A stretch of DNA of 60,000 bases, taken from Takakia lepidozioides. Its lineage: Eukaryota; Streptophyta; Takakiopsida; Takakiales; Takakiaceae. Under the pieces are notes generated by a model, which saw only the letters and a program-made list of their open reading frames with translations, searched no databases and was not told where the DNA came from. Location of the stretch: assembly GCA_030704615.1 (NCBI GenBank), contig CM060733.1:56236001-56296000 (forward strand), written 5' to 3'. Positions 41,430-51,300 of the stretch are shown here, in pieces. The translations under genes and the position numbers were made by a program. Each line of letters opens with the position of its first letter. The stretch's first letter is position 1.

Positions 41430-44400
41430 TTACTGTTTCCGAGTAGCAACCCTTTGTGAGTGAGCACCTTGTTGACGTTGAGAGTTTCGTGGTGGGCTGT
41501 GTGTACGAGCCCGAGGTCTGTCTCTGGTTGATGGAGATGGTTGATCACTACCTGGATAAGTGAGGCCTTCTGGAGGTTGATATCGAGGTAATCTTTCCGG
41601 CATAGGAGATCCCCTTTGTTTCTTCTCTTCCATCTGAATTGCATAGTCTTCTCCCATGTCAAAAGAATTTTGTGAAGAAACAGTTGTATCAGAATCCTCA
41701 TCGCCTCTCAGGTGTTTTAATTTTCGAACTTTTTGTGGAATCATCTGGGGCATACAATGCTGTCCTACCATGTCTGGAAGTTTGCATTTTACAACTTGGT
41801 GTAACCGTTGAACAGCAAAATTGGTGTAGACACTGAGCTCCTTGTCTGTCCAGATGAGTGGGGTACCAATTACTGGTGCCGCGTGTAAGTATTTCCATGC
41901 GATATGTCCCTTATAGAAAATGTCATCAAGTCCGAATTTCTGTGTTGACAAATTGTTGCAGGCTGCTTGAAACCATGAACGAATTTGAGAATCCTTTTGT
42001 ATCATAACTTTTGGGTCATATAGGTACATATGAGGTGGCACCGAAGGTAATACCCAATGATCTCCACTGGAGTAACTTTGAAAGCGTGCTTGCATCTTTT
42101 GTTGCTCTATGTGGTAACGTATCAGAAAACAAGCAGCGTAGTATAGCCCGCACCCCATGACAATACTTGCTATCTCCTTGGTCTTGGTATAAATGAGTCC
42201 ATGTACAACCTGGAAAGCAACCAATTCCCTCAACATGGTACCTGCCTCGTGCCAGTATTGTGCAAAGTGATGATCTTCAATATGTCGATTGTTTGGAAGA
42301 ACTTTAGTCCTGGTTGCCACTGGCAGCCAGATACGCATGATTTGGTAGTAATGTGCGAATGACTGCGGAGGACTAAATTCTTTCCAAGCCAAATCCAACA
42401 TGATGGGAATTTGGTTGAAGGGCATAATCATAGCCCTACTGTACTCCCTGGCAGCTGGAGTTTTAGGTGGGTTAAAAGCTGCATTGCCCCATACCTCCGG
42501 CTGTGGTGGCTGTGGTGTGGTTGTAGTAACCACAGGTTCAGCTACTGGTACACTGACCTGTTGTGGTGGTGGTGGTACTGGTTCCTGTACCATTGGCATC
42601 TCCTGCACCTCCTGTGAAGACTGAAAAGCCAGAGTTCTGGCTTGCAAATAAGAAGCCATTAGCTGTTCCTGAGGGATATAGACTCTTTGGTCGATGTTTG
42701 AAGTGAGGTCTTCCACTTGAGTCTGGAGTCCGTCTACATCCTCTTGTAACTCTGCTATCCTACTATAGACATTGTCTATAGTAGTTGTGGCAATGTTCTG
42801 CACCTGCAGTCTGAGCTCATTCATCTCGCTTTGGGTGAGCTTCCGTGGGCTTTTGCCCTCTACTGGCCCTTGTGCTAACCAGACCTGCATAAGGCTGTTA
42901 TCCACCAAGCTGCTTGTGGTTCCCCTGAGAGTTTGCTCCTCTCTTAGCTTATACAATTCCAACTGCTGTTGTAAAGCCTTCATGCGCTTCGCCTGTGGCT
43001 CAACCAATTGCGCATAGGCAGCAAGTAGATTATTGGCTTCTTTCGAAGCCTTGTTACTGACCGCGATTTCATTTCTATTGGCCACGATGGTTTGTTGCAA
43101 CTCCACGATGTATTTCTCATTCTCAGCTTCCATCTGCCTGTATTGCTTGAAAGTATCTTCATTGCGACAGATTGTATTCTTCATATCGACAATGAGCTTC
43201 ATGTGCTCCACATTCTCTTCTTCTGCCTTCGTACATTTTTCCGCTTGACTGTTTATTTCTTTTGTTGATTGGTCAAGCATAGTTGTAAATGTAGCGCATT
43301 GTATCTCCATCCTGTTATGCACTGTCTGCAACTCCGTATGTAGTGCATTCAGTTCTTGCAACTTGCTTTCATGCTGCACCTGCATTTGGTATAGCTGTTG
43401 CTTATGTGCTTCGTGCAACTGGTCTTGCGCAAGGCCTGCCTCAATCAATTGTTGCTTGGCCAATTGCAAAGCCATTTCTGTATTGGCCAAGTCCTGCTTC
43501 ATCTTGAGAGTGACCTCTTCATCGACCTTGTTTGAACACTCAGTGGCAAGTCGAGCCTCAAACTCCTTCCTGAGTTCTTCTTTCAAGGCTGTCAATTGGG
43601 TAATTGGAACATGGGTTTTGACATAAGTCCCCAACAAATTAAGTGTCCTGCCTATGGAATTCATCAGCATTGCCTGTTGAGGGTCATCATGGTGAGGTTG
43701 CTGCTGTTCCTCCCGATCTTCAACAGTATGATGTCTCACTAACCATTCAGACCATTGTCCCACCGGATTTTCTTCCTGAACTACTTCATTTATGACCGGT
43801 GCTACAGTGTCATGGCCTTCCGCCTGTGGTACCTCCGACACAGGTGTGTGCATTATATGTACCTCAGGATTTTTCTTGGGCAACTGTTGCACCTCTGGGA
43901 TTTCTGTCTGCTTGACCAGACCAGAATATTCATAGAGAAGGTCCCCTTTCTCTATTTCCGCCACTATCTGTTCTGTAGTTGGAATATCTATCCCTTCACT
44001 TTCCAAATCTATTATTTCGGGTTGAGCTGCATGGATAACTTGTGACCTTGTGACAAGTCGTTCAAGTGGCTGTGTTGGTTGTGATGCAGAAGTAACTTCT
44101 TCCTCCCTCTCTGAAGGTCCTGCTTCCAGTAATAACATTCTTTTGTGCTGCTGTGCCCCTCCCTGGTCATGAGCTTGGGAAACATTATCATGCGGAATCC
44201 GTGAAGCCAGTGGATCCGCCACTACAGTCTTTCCCCTTCTCTGCCTCTTAGTCTCGGGTTGTGCTGCTAGTCCACCCTCACTGTGTGAAGAGCCTTGCTC
44301 TTCCATTGCAGTTGTTTCTGGCTCAAACACTCCCATTTCCTTCCTTTCTTGTGCATTAAGTATGCCAGAACTAAGGATTATTTGAGCAATGATTGGGCCA

Positions 44401-44915
44401 GACACTATGATAGGAGATTTTGCGGTAGTACCTTGTAATCTTTTCATCTCCTCTACCAGTGCGTTGTACATTATGTCCGCCCATGGTACCTCTTGTCCCT
44501 TCAAGCCTTTGAGGATTTCCTCTGTGAAGGATCTGCTCAAATATTGTTGGTTCTGTTTCAGGGCAATCAGAACGTTCAATACTTGGCCTATGTCTTTTAA
44601 CCCTGGGTACACAGCTTTGGTACAAGCATAACCCTGAGTTTTAAAGAAACTCCCTTCTTGGAATAAATCCCCTATTTGCAGTCTTTCTCTGTGTTCCTCC
44701 ACATACACATGACCTTCTGGCAATCGAAACAATTGCTGGAGGTATAGGGGAGTAATCATTAATTCAACTCCCTTCACCGTTGTTGTTCCTGTCTTTGGCT
44801 CAAAGTTCTGCAAAAATTGTAACATGTACTGTCTATGGTGTAGTGTCCAATCCATGCTTTGCAATCCTTCCAATCTCAGCTCCTTCAGTATCTTTATCGC
44901 CTGTGGGGTAGCCAT
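41430..44915 (-). CDS. Element B ORF3, 1161-aa coiled-coil protein of unknown function
   Basis: A single open frame from ATG at 44915 to a TAA at 41430, downstream of integrase. Residues 1-200 are a mostly alpha-helical region (YMLQFLQNFEPKTGTTTVKG, VELMITPLYLQQLFRLPEGH); the order FEP-x-V-G-x-x-IT-x-x-x-L-x-x-LF-x-LP vaguely recalls the plant mobile domain but I cannot confirm that. About 230-430 is acidic and Pro/Gln-rich, with a basic KRQRRGK patch. About 450-770 is a long Gln/Glu/Leu coiled coil. About 830-860 is a Pro/Gln linker. About 870-1090 is a globular domain (SRAMIMPFNQIPIMLDLAWK, YYQIMRIWLPVATRTKVLPN, CGLYYAACFLIRYHI). The tail is Arg/Ser/Pro-rich. There is no signal peptide or membrane segment, so an envelope role is unlikely. 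It may bind RNA or the capsid, but nothing proves it. A degraded homologue is at 30263-33767. Confidence 0.85.
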   Translation of the reverse strand: MATPQAIKILKELRLEGLQSMDWTLHHRQYMLQFLQNFEPKTGTTTVKGVELMITPLYLQQLFRLPEGHVYVEEHRERLQIGDLFQEGSFFKTQGYACTKAVYPGLKDIGQVLNVLIALKQNQQYLSRSFTEEILKGLKGQEVPWADIMYNALVEEMKRLQGTTAKSPIIVSGPIIAQIILSSGILNAQERKEMGVFEPETTAMEEQGSSHSEGGLAAQPETKRQRRGKTVVADPLASRIPHDNVSQAHDQGGAQQHKRMLLLEAGPSEREEEVTSASQPTQPLERLVTRSQVIHAAQPEIIDLESEGIDIPTTEQIVAEIEKGDLLYEYSGLVKQTEIPEVQQLPKKNPEVHIMHTPVSEVPQAEGHDTVAPVINEVVQEENPVGQWSEWLVRHHTVEDREEQQQPHHDDPQQAMLMNSIGRTLNLLGTYVKTHVPITQLTALKEELRKEFEARLATECSNKVDEEVTLKMKQDLANTEMALQLAKQQLIEAGLAQDQLHEAHKQQLYQMQVQHESKLQELNALHTELQTVHNRMEIQCATFTTMLDQSTKEINSQAEKCTKAEEENVEHMKLIVDMKNTICRNEDTFKQYRQMEAENEKYIVELQQTIVANRNEIAVSNKASKEANNLLAAYAQLVEPQAKRMKALQQQLELYKLREEQTLRGTTSSLVDNSLMQVWLAQGPVEGKSPRKLTQSEMNELRLQVQNIATTTIDNVYSRIAELQEDVDGLQTQVEDLTSNIDQRVYIPQEQLMASYLQARTLAFQSSQEVQEMPMVQEPVPPPPQQVSVPVAEPVVTTTTPQPPQPEVWGNAAFNPPKTPAAREYSRAMIMPFNQIPIMLDLAWKEFSPPQSFAHYYQIMRIWLPVATRTKVLPNNRHIEDHHFAQYWHEAGTMLRELVAFQVVHGLIYTKTKEIASIVMGCGLYYAACFLIRYHIEQQKMQARFQSYSSGDHWVLPSVPPHMYLYDPKVMIQKDSQIRSWFQAACNNLSTQKFGLDDIFYKGHIAWKYLHAAPVIGTPLIWTDKELSVYTNFAVQRLHQVVKCKLPDMVGQHCMPQMIPQKVRKLKHLRGDEDSDTTVSSQNSFDMGEDYAIQMEEKKQRGSPMPERLPRYQPPEGLTYPGSDQPSPSTRDRPRARTHSPPRNSQRQQGAHSQRVATRKQ

Positions 44916-45565
44916 CGTTTGTTTTGCAGAATTGTGGTGCTCTTCACCCTGATTTCCTCCATTCCTCTCACTCTCTTCATCTTAGACTCACAGAACTGCT
45001 TTGGCTGTAACAACTGCAGGAATGCCTGTAGTGCACAAAGCAGAAACGTATGGTTGCCGCAGAAAGCTATGGGTAATCTCTTGTAAGCCTGCGGGGCTTG
45101 CAAGCATTGTTCAAGAGAAAAGCTCTGCTCTTTCGTTTCGTGTCTCCGCCATTGCGTAAGTAATATTGCGAGCGTATAGTCTGTTAGTTCCTTCATAGTT
45201 TCCAAGTTATAGCATTTATGGCCTGTCCTGTCGAGACGCCCGTTACTCAGAACGACGCCGCCTCTTGCGCTTAATTTCCCTCCATTTTCTTGATCATTTC
45301 TCTGGTTTTCTATTGGCTGTATCAGCTGTGACTGGATTTTAACTTTTATCTTCTTTAGTGGACTTTCCCTGTTGGATAGTCCACTAGGATCACACATGCG
45401 ACATGAATTCAGTTTTTCTGTACTTGCCGTTCGTTCTGTTTCCCTTTTTCCGTATTCATTAATGGGCCCGCCTTTCATCCCTTTTGACGGCCGTTCAGTC
45501 CTCTTTCTTTTTGACACCTGTCCTTGCACTTCATTCTCTGCTGTGTGTCGCACCCTGACCTCCAC
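44894..45565 (-). CDS. Element B ORFx, 223-aa protein of unknown function
   Basis: The frame overlaps the end of the integrase ORF by 91 nt and the start of ORF3 by 22 nt, in different registers. The N-terminal half is basic and low in structure (SKRKRTERPSKGMKGG, ESPLKKIKVK); the C-terminal half is compact: LETMKELTDYTLAILLTQWR, LQAPQAYKRLPIAFCGNHTF, LLCALQAFLQLLQPK. Only this C-terminal half is conserved in the plus-strand relative, where it starts at an equivalent Met (MADITDYTLALLLTQW), so the ATG at about 45199 may be the true start (about 101 aa). No known family. Confidence 0.6.
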   Translation of the reverse strand: MEVRVRHTAENEVQGQVSKRKRTERPSKGMKGGPINEYGKRETERTASTEKLNSCRMCDPSGLSNRESPLKKIKVKIQSQLIQPIENQRNDQENGGKLSARGGVVLSNGRLDRTGHKCYNLETMKELTDYTLAILLTQWRRHETKEQSFSLEQCLQAPQAYKRLPIAFCGNHTFLLCALQAFLQLLQPKQFCESKMKRVRGMEEIRVKSTTILQNKRWLPHRR

Positions 45566-48327
45566 GTGTCTATTTTTAAATTAATTTCCGTTTCTTCTTT
45601 ATTCAGCCATTTTCCTGAAGTTTTTATGTGTCCACTTGTCACTGATTCTATGGATCGTGTAACTTTAGTAGGCTGTGTTGAGCTGTGACAGGCTGTGTCA
45701 TACTGTGTTACGCTGTGATAGGCTGTGTTGCACTGTGGTAAGCTGTGATAGGCTGTGACACGCTGCGGTAGGTTGTGATAGGCTGTGTCACGTCGTGACG
45801 GGCTGTGATAGGCTGTGTCACGCCGTGCCGGACTGTGATAGGCTGTGTTGCGCCTTGCTGGGCTGTGATAGGCTGTGTCACGCCGTGCTGGGCTGTGATA
45901 GGCTGTGTCACGCCGTGCTGGGCTGTGATAGGCTGTGTTGCGCCTTGCTGGGCTGTGATAGGCTGTGTCATGCCGTGATGGGCTGTGATAGGCTGTGTTG
46001 CGCCTTGCTGGGCTGTGATAGGCTGTGTCATGCCGTGATGGGCTGTGATAGGCTGTGTCACGCCGTGATGGGCTGTGATAGGCTGTATCACGCCGTGATG
46101 GGCTGTGATAGGCTGTGTCACGTTTGTTTTGCCCACCCCGGTCATATATACTGGGCCTAGCGACAAGTGTTCCATACTCTGTTCGTAACACTGGTGCAGC
46201 CCGTGACTGCTCTTGCGGTTCAACATGCAAATCATGCTGCAGGGGTTTGTCATGGATACCACTGTACCCCTTCAACTTATTTGCATTGACTCTTCCCAGC
46301 ATTTCTTTGTTAATGGTTTGTAACATGGCTGTGTTGTTATCATACATCTTTTGTATGACATAAGGTCCTTTCCATGGTGATTTAAGCTTAGAAGCTTGAA
46401 TCTTTCCTTTCTTCTGCAACCATAGAACCAAATCCCCCGTCTTAAAAGTCTTTAATTTGCCTTCATCAAACTGTTCCTTTCGCTTCATCTGAATTCTGGT
46501 CATATTATCCGCTGCATCAGCACGTACTTCTTCCACATGGTATAATTCATGTTTCCTGACCTTGATGGAGTCTTGCAATTCCATTCTTTTTCCCCACTCC
46601 GTTCTCATGGTAGGTAACAGGAATTCCACTGGAAGTAAGGCTTCCATACCATAAACTAATTGGAATGGTGTATACTTTGTGGTGACTTTATACGAAGTCC
46701 TGTATGACCATAAAGCTGTCAGCAGCTTTGTATCCCAATCCGTTCTGTTTGCATTGACTATCTTAGCCAAGATAGTACATAGTATTTTGTTGGTAGCCTC
46801 TGCCTGTCCATTACCCTGTGGGTAATATGTTGTACTCTTTCTATGCACAATCATAAACTCTTTAGTCAATAACTCAATGGTCTCATTCATGAAGTGACTT
46901 CCTTGATCACTGATAAATTCTAAGGGACATCCAAATCGTGTAAGTATGTTCTCGTACAGGAACCTTGCTGTGGACTTGGCTGTGTTGTCCCTCAAAGCTT
47001 TAGCTTCCACCCACTTTGTAGTATAATCAGTGGCTGTAATTATGTACCTGTTTTGTGTATTCTTGGATGGTGGATTAATTGGTCCAACAAAGTCTAGTCC
47101 CCATTTCTGAAATGGTTCCGTAGGCATTGTAGGATGCAAGGCCATTCTTCCAGATCTCTGCAAAGGTCCTAGCCTCTGACATTCATCACACTTCTGACAA
47201 TACTCATGTACATCTTTGAACAAAGTAGGCCACCAGTATCCTGCGAGTAGTATCTTTCTACTGGTAGTCTCTTCTCCAAAATGACCTCCAGCCACTCCTT
47301 TATGAACTTCCTCCAAGACTTTATTTACTTCATGGTGGTACAAGCATCGTTTTAGTACTCCATCAGGTCCTAACTTATACATTCTGCTTCCTACCATAGT
47401 ATAAGGTAAAGCTCTGATAGCAATTCTCTTCCTCTGCTCCTTACCATAACTAGGTGGGCACTGACCATGAGCAAGGTAGTATCTGATTGGCCACTGCCAA
47501 TCTAACCATTCATCTGCACTTCCTTGCACCTCCATTACAAATAAACTCGCATCAGGTAACTGATCGTCCACTCCTGTGGCGGCCTCTCCTGTTGTTAGTC
47601 GTGACAAATGATCTGCCACAAGATGCAAACGGCCAGGCTTGTAAATAACCTCGAACTCAAACTCATGCAAGATTATTAACCACCTCGCTATCCTTCCACT
47701 TATCAAAGGTTTGTTCACCAGATATATCAGAGCCTGGTGATCCACATAAAACATAAACTTTCTTCCCAATAGGTAATGCCTGAATTTCTTCACTGCATAG
47801 ATCATTGCCAATGCTTCTCTTTCCGTTGTGCTATAGTTCCTCTCAGCACTGTTCATCAACCGGCTAGCATAGTACACAGGTGAATCTATATTCCCTGTAA
47901 CATTCTGGGCTAACACCGCTCCCAACGCTTCTCCTGATGCATCGCAGTGAACATGAAATACTACATGCCAGTGAGGGTTAATCAGCACAGGTGTAGTTGT
48001 TACTGACAGTGTAAGTTCCTCAAACGCCTGTTGACATTCAGCTGTCCATGCAAACACTGCATCTTTCTTCAGAAGCTTGCTCAATGGTGCTGCTATTTGT
48101 GCATACCTTTTGACAAATCTTCTGTAATAACTGGTTTGCCCAAGGAATCTCCTTAAACTCTTAACATTCACTGGTGGTGGAGAGACTTTAATGGACTCTG
48201 TCTTCCTGGGATCCACAAGGAGTCCCTTCTTACACACAATGTGTCCCAGAAGCACCCCTGAGTTCACACAGAAAGTACACTTCTCTGGTTCAAGCCCAGA
48301 CCTCTCATCCTGCATCTGGCCAGGCAT
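45475..48327 (-). CDS. Element B RT (C-terminal part), RNase H, integrase and repeat tail
   Basis: Frame after the break near 48290. RT thumb LEPEKCTFCVNSGVLLGHIV and RRFLGQTSYYRRFVKRYAQI; RNase H VHCDASGEALGAVLAQ, STTEREALAMIYAVKKFRHY, YVDHQALIYL, HLVADHLSRL; integrase zinc domain HHEVNKVLEEVHKGVAGGHF and CQKCDECQRLG; DDE core WGLDFVGPI, FISDQGSHFMNE, YYPQGNGQAEATNK; C-terminal GPYVIQKMYDNNTAMLQ. After residue about 730 the protein becomes about 15 repeats of (S-P-A/S-R)-R-D-T-A-Y-H, then a basic tail. No chromodomain. RT, RNase H and integrase work in the cytoplasmic particle and, for integrase, in the nucleus. It would need joining to the upstream ORF, which is one register away. Confidence 0.9.
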   Translation of the reverse strand: MPGQMQDERSGLEPEKCTFCVNSGVLLGHIVCKKGLLVDPRKTESIKVSPPPVNVKSLRRFLGQTSYYRRFVKRYAQIAAPLSKLLKKDAVFAWTAECQQAFEELTLSVTTTPVLINPHWHVVFHVHCDASGEALGAVLAQNVTGNIDSPVYYASRLMNSAERNYSTTEREALAMIYAVKKFRHYLLGRKFMFYVDHQALIYLVNKPLISGRIARWLIILHEFEFEVIYKPGRLHLVADHLSRLTTGEAATGVDDQLPDASLFVMEVQGSADEWLDWQWPIRYYLAHGQCPPSYGKEQRKRIAIRALPYTMVGSRMYKLGPDGVLKRCLYHHEVNKVLEEVHKGVAGGHFGEETTSRKILLAGYWWPTLFKDVHEYCQKCDECQRLGPLQRSGRMALHPTMPTEPFQKWGLDFVGPINPPSKNTQNRYIITATDYTTKWVEAKALRDNTAKSTARFLYENILTRFGCPLEFISDQGSHFMNETIELLTKEFMIVHRKSTTYYPQGNGQAEATNKILCTILAKIVNANRTDWDTKLLTALWSYRTSYKVTTKYTPFQLVYGMEALLPVEFLLPTMRTEWGKRMELQDSIKVRKHELYHVEEVRADAADNMTRIQMKRKEQFDEGKLKTFKTGDLVLWLQKKGKIQASKLKSPWKGPYVIQKMYDNNTAMLQTINKEMLGRVNANKLKGYSGIHDKPLQHDLHVEPQEQSRAAPVLRTEYGTLVARPSIYDRGGQNKRDTAYHSPSRRDTAYHSPSRRDTAYHSPSRHDTAYHSPARRNTAYHSPSRHDTAYHSPARRNTAYHSPARRDTAYHSPARRDTAYHSPARRNTAYHSPARRDTAYHSPSRRDTAYHNLPQRVTAYHSLPQCNTAYHSVTQYDTACHSSTQPTKVTRSIESVTSGHIKTSGKWLNKEETEINLKIDTWRSGCDTQQRMKCKDRCQKERGLNGRQKG
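45660..46125 (-). repeat. 30-bp minisatellite coding the integrase tail repeats
   Basis: On plus the units read GGCTGTGATAGGCTGTGTCA plus CGCCGTGCTG or CGCCTTGCTG, 30 bp each, about 15 copies, diverging at the 3' end of the gene. The units are in frame with integrase and have no stop in that frame. Confidence 0.93.
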
Positions 48328-51300
48328 AACTCCAATTTATGCAAGTGCTCATTCTTAGAGCTGTACACACTGAAATCATCCAAAAACACCTGCATGAAAT
48401 CATCCAGATACTCTTGAAAAGATTCACTTATCACTCTCTGAAAGGTCGCTGGTGCATTACAAAGCCCAAAGGGCATGACTTTGTATGCATAAGCCCCCCA
48501 GTCTGTGATGAAAGCTGTTTTCCCTTGGTCTTCTTCTGCCACTTGCACTTGATTATAACCACTGAAGCCATCCATGAATGAGTACATCTCATGGCCTGCC
48601 ACAGTGTCTAATACTGCTTCTGTGAATGGCAAAGGGAAAGGATCTTTCTTCGTACAAGCATTCAGCTTCTTATAGTTCACACATACTCTTAGTTTGCCAT
48701 TCTTCTTGGGAACTATAACAATGGGTGACAACCAAGTTGTATACTCTATTGGGTATATAAACTTAGCCTCAGCCAACTTCTTTATCTCTTCTCCAACCTT
48801 CTGTGCGTAGTTGGGATTCATTCTATACCTCGCCTGCTTGATTGGTACTGACCCTGGTTCCAGTTCAATTTTATGCTGACAGACTTCAGGTGGTATCCCT
48901 TTTAGATCCTCATAGCTCCAAGCAAATACATCTCTGTATTTGATGAACAAGCTTTTAGCTTCTTCGAAGAATTCCGGCTCCAAATCAGCTCCTACTTTCA
49001 CCATCCTCGGTTCCTCCTGAGTTCCCACATTTACTTCTCTCACCTGCTCATCAGCTGTGATTGTCCAACCAGTCACCACTTCATCCTTTAAGCTCACAGT
49101 GGCTGGTTCTTCTAGGATTTCTATCTCTCCCTCCTTTTCTTCATAGAAATGTGGTGGGTAACAGTTGGTTTCCTCTTCAATTGGTGTTGCTGTCACTACA
49201 CCACAGCAGATACCTCTCAAACAACTTAGGCTTTCCAGCCGCATCTCTGCAACCTGCTCCCATTCTGGGTGTGCAGCAAATAGGGTAGCTTCCTGCTCCT
49301 CATCCAGTCCTCCCTTCCAGTCATACTCTCTGACTCCTCGAGGTCTTCTTGTAGCAGGTAATCTACTAGATTTCTTTGTGGTAATTTGTATCTCGTGCAT
49401 CCCATTATGCACAGTTAGTAACTGAGAATTCCAGTCATGGAATACCCTTGCCTGTTTCAGCCACGGACGTCCCAATAATAAGGAGTAAGCCTCCATGACT
49501 TCATCCATTTTTAATACAGTTACTGTGATCATAAAGATCATTTTCTGTATCTGTATCTTAACTCCTCTTATTAATCCCAATGGCTGTACACTTCTTTGAT
49601 CTGCCATTGTTACTGTAAATGGGGCTGGTTTCATGTTACTTAGACCAAGCTTCTTCCTTAATTGGTCTGTCATGATATTTACTCCAGAACCACCATCTAT
49701 CAGTACATCAGTTAGTTCTGTGCTTCCAATTCTCAATTGGATTACTGGCATAGAATCATCAAAGTCCATGACTGGTTCTCGCCCTTCCGGCTTCACATTA
49801 TAACTGGTCACCTTGCTGTTCAGGTCTGTGTTTCCTGTCTCTTGGGCAATTCGATTGATTGCCTGATACAGCCTGTGCCTACAATAAGGTGCCACAGCTA
49901 ATAGCTGTCCAATGGTAATTTCTGCTTTGGTCTGACATATTACTTCAGCCAAAGTCTCTTCATTACTTTGCATGTCTGCATCTTCTTTTTTCCTTTCTTC
50001 CTCACTCCCCTCTTTTTCTCCATCCGAATCAGAGGAATCTGCCACAGGAATATCCGTACTCTTTTGCATTTCCCTTATAGTATCTGCCACTTCCTTGTGC
50101 AGTTCCTTCTCATCCTTCCAAGTCTCTTCATCTTCAGGCATATCATTGCCACTTCCAGTCTCATCTTCTTCCTCTTCTACTGGAGGTATTAGTTTGGCTT
50201 TACTTCTTGTTACTATCATTGTACTTACTTCTGGTACAACACATGGCCTAACCATGTGAGCTGCCACCACTGGGCCCTCATTCACAGGAGCTCTCATCTC
50301 ATTCTGGTGTCTTATCCAGAATGAACAGGCTGCCTTGCGATGTCCTGGCTGATTACAATAGTAACATAGCTCTTCACCATTGGGTCCTCGCCCTTGGTCT
50401 GGTCTTGGATTATTTCTATAATCCTGATTCCCGGGCTGGTAATTCCCCCTTGGATTACCCTGATAGTTGCCTCTGGAATTTCCTTGGTAATTCCCTCTTG
50501 AATTACCTCTCCCTTCCATGCCATTGTTATAACCACCAGACCTACCATAGTGGTCCTGATCATTGCTTCTTCTTGGCTGGGGCTGCACCTGATGCACCCT
50601 CACTTGCCTAGGTTCTCTTGCAGCTGTCCTTCTGTTGTAGTAACAATTCTCAGTAGAATGGTTATCCATTTTACAGATAGTACAGTGTTTCTCCTTCATG
50701 TGGCATTCTGTAGTGGTATGGCCTTCATTCTGGCACTTTGCACACCATACACCCTTCCTCCAATGTGTTGCAGCCTCTGTGGCATACTTCTTCAAGATTT
50801 CTTCCAATCTTTTCTCATAGTTATCCCTCTTCAACTTTTCCTTTCTCTTACTCTTTCTTTTTAGTTCTTGCTCTTCTTCTTCATCTGACTCATCTTCAGA
50901 GTCCTCATCTTCCTTTTTCTCTCTCCTGAGCATTCCCAATTGCTCAATTCTGTTTGCAGTTTCAAATGCCTCCTCCACTGTATTATGGGGTAACATATCC
51001 ACTTTCTTCTGCAACTCTGGTCTTAGTCCACTCACAAACCAAGTCTTCTGTAAACCGGGTGCTGGTACTGCAGCCAGCTTTTTCATCATCAATTCCATCT
51101 TCTCCATATACTCTTCAACAGTTTCATGCTTCTTCTGCTTCAGCTGTTGTAAACTTCCATACACTTCATCCTCAGTTTTACTTGTCCTGAACCTATTTCG
51201 AAATGCTGTATTCAAGCCATTCCAGGTTAGGAAATGATTATCAGGGAATCTTGCATACCATTCACTTGCTTTCTTGATAAGTGAACAAGGAAACAGTCTC

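Noticed and set aside
43755-44045. Plus-strand ORFs antisense to ORF3
   Set aside because: Shadows of the 1161-codon minus-strand frame.
41430-44915. ORF3 as an envelope protein
   Set aside because: I see no signal peptide, no transmembrane segment and no Cys-rich ectodomain.
45795-46160. Plus-strand ORF of GCDRLCHAV repeats
   Set aside because: Antisense of the in-frame integrase-tail minisatellite.
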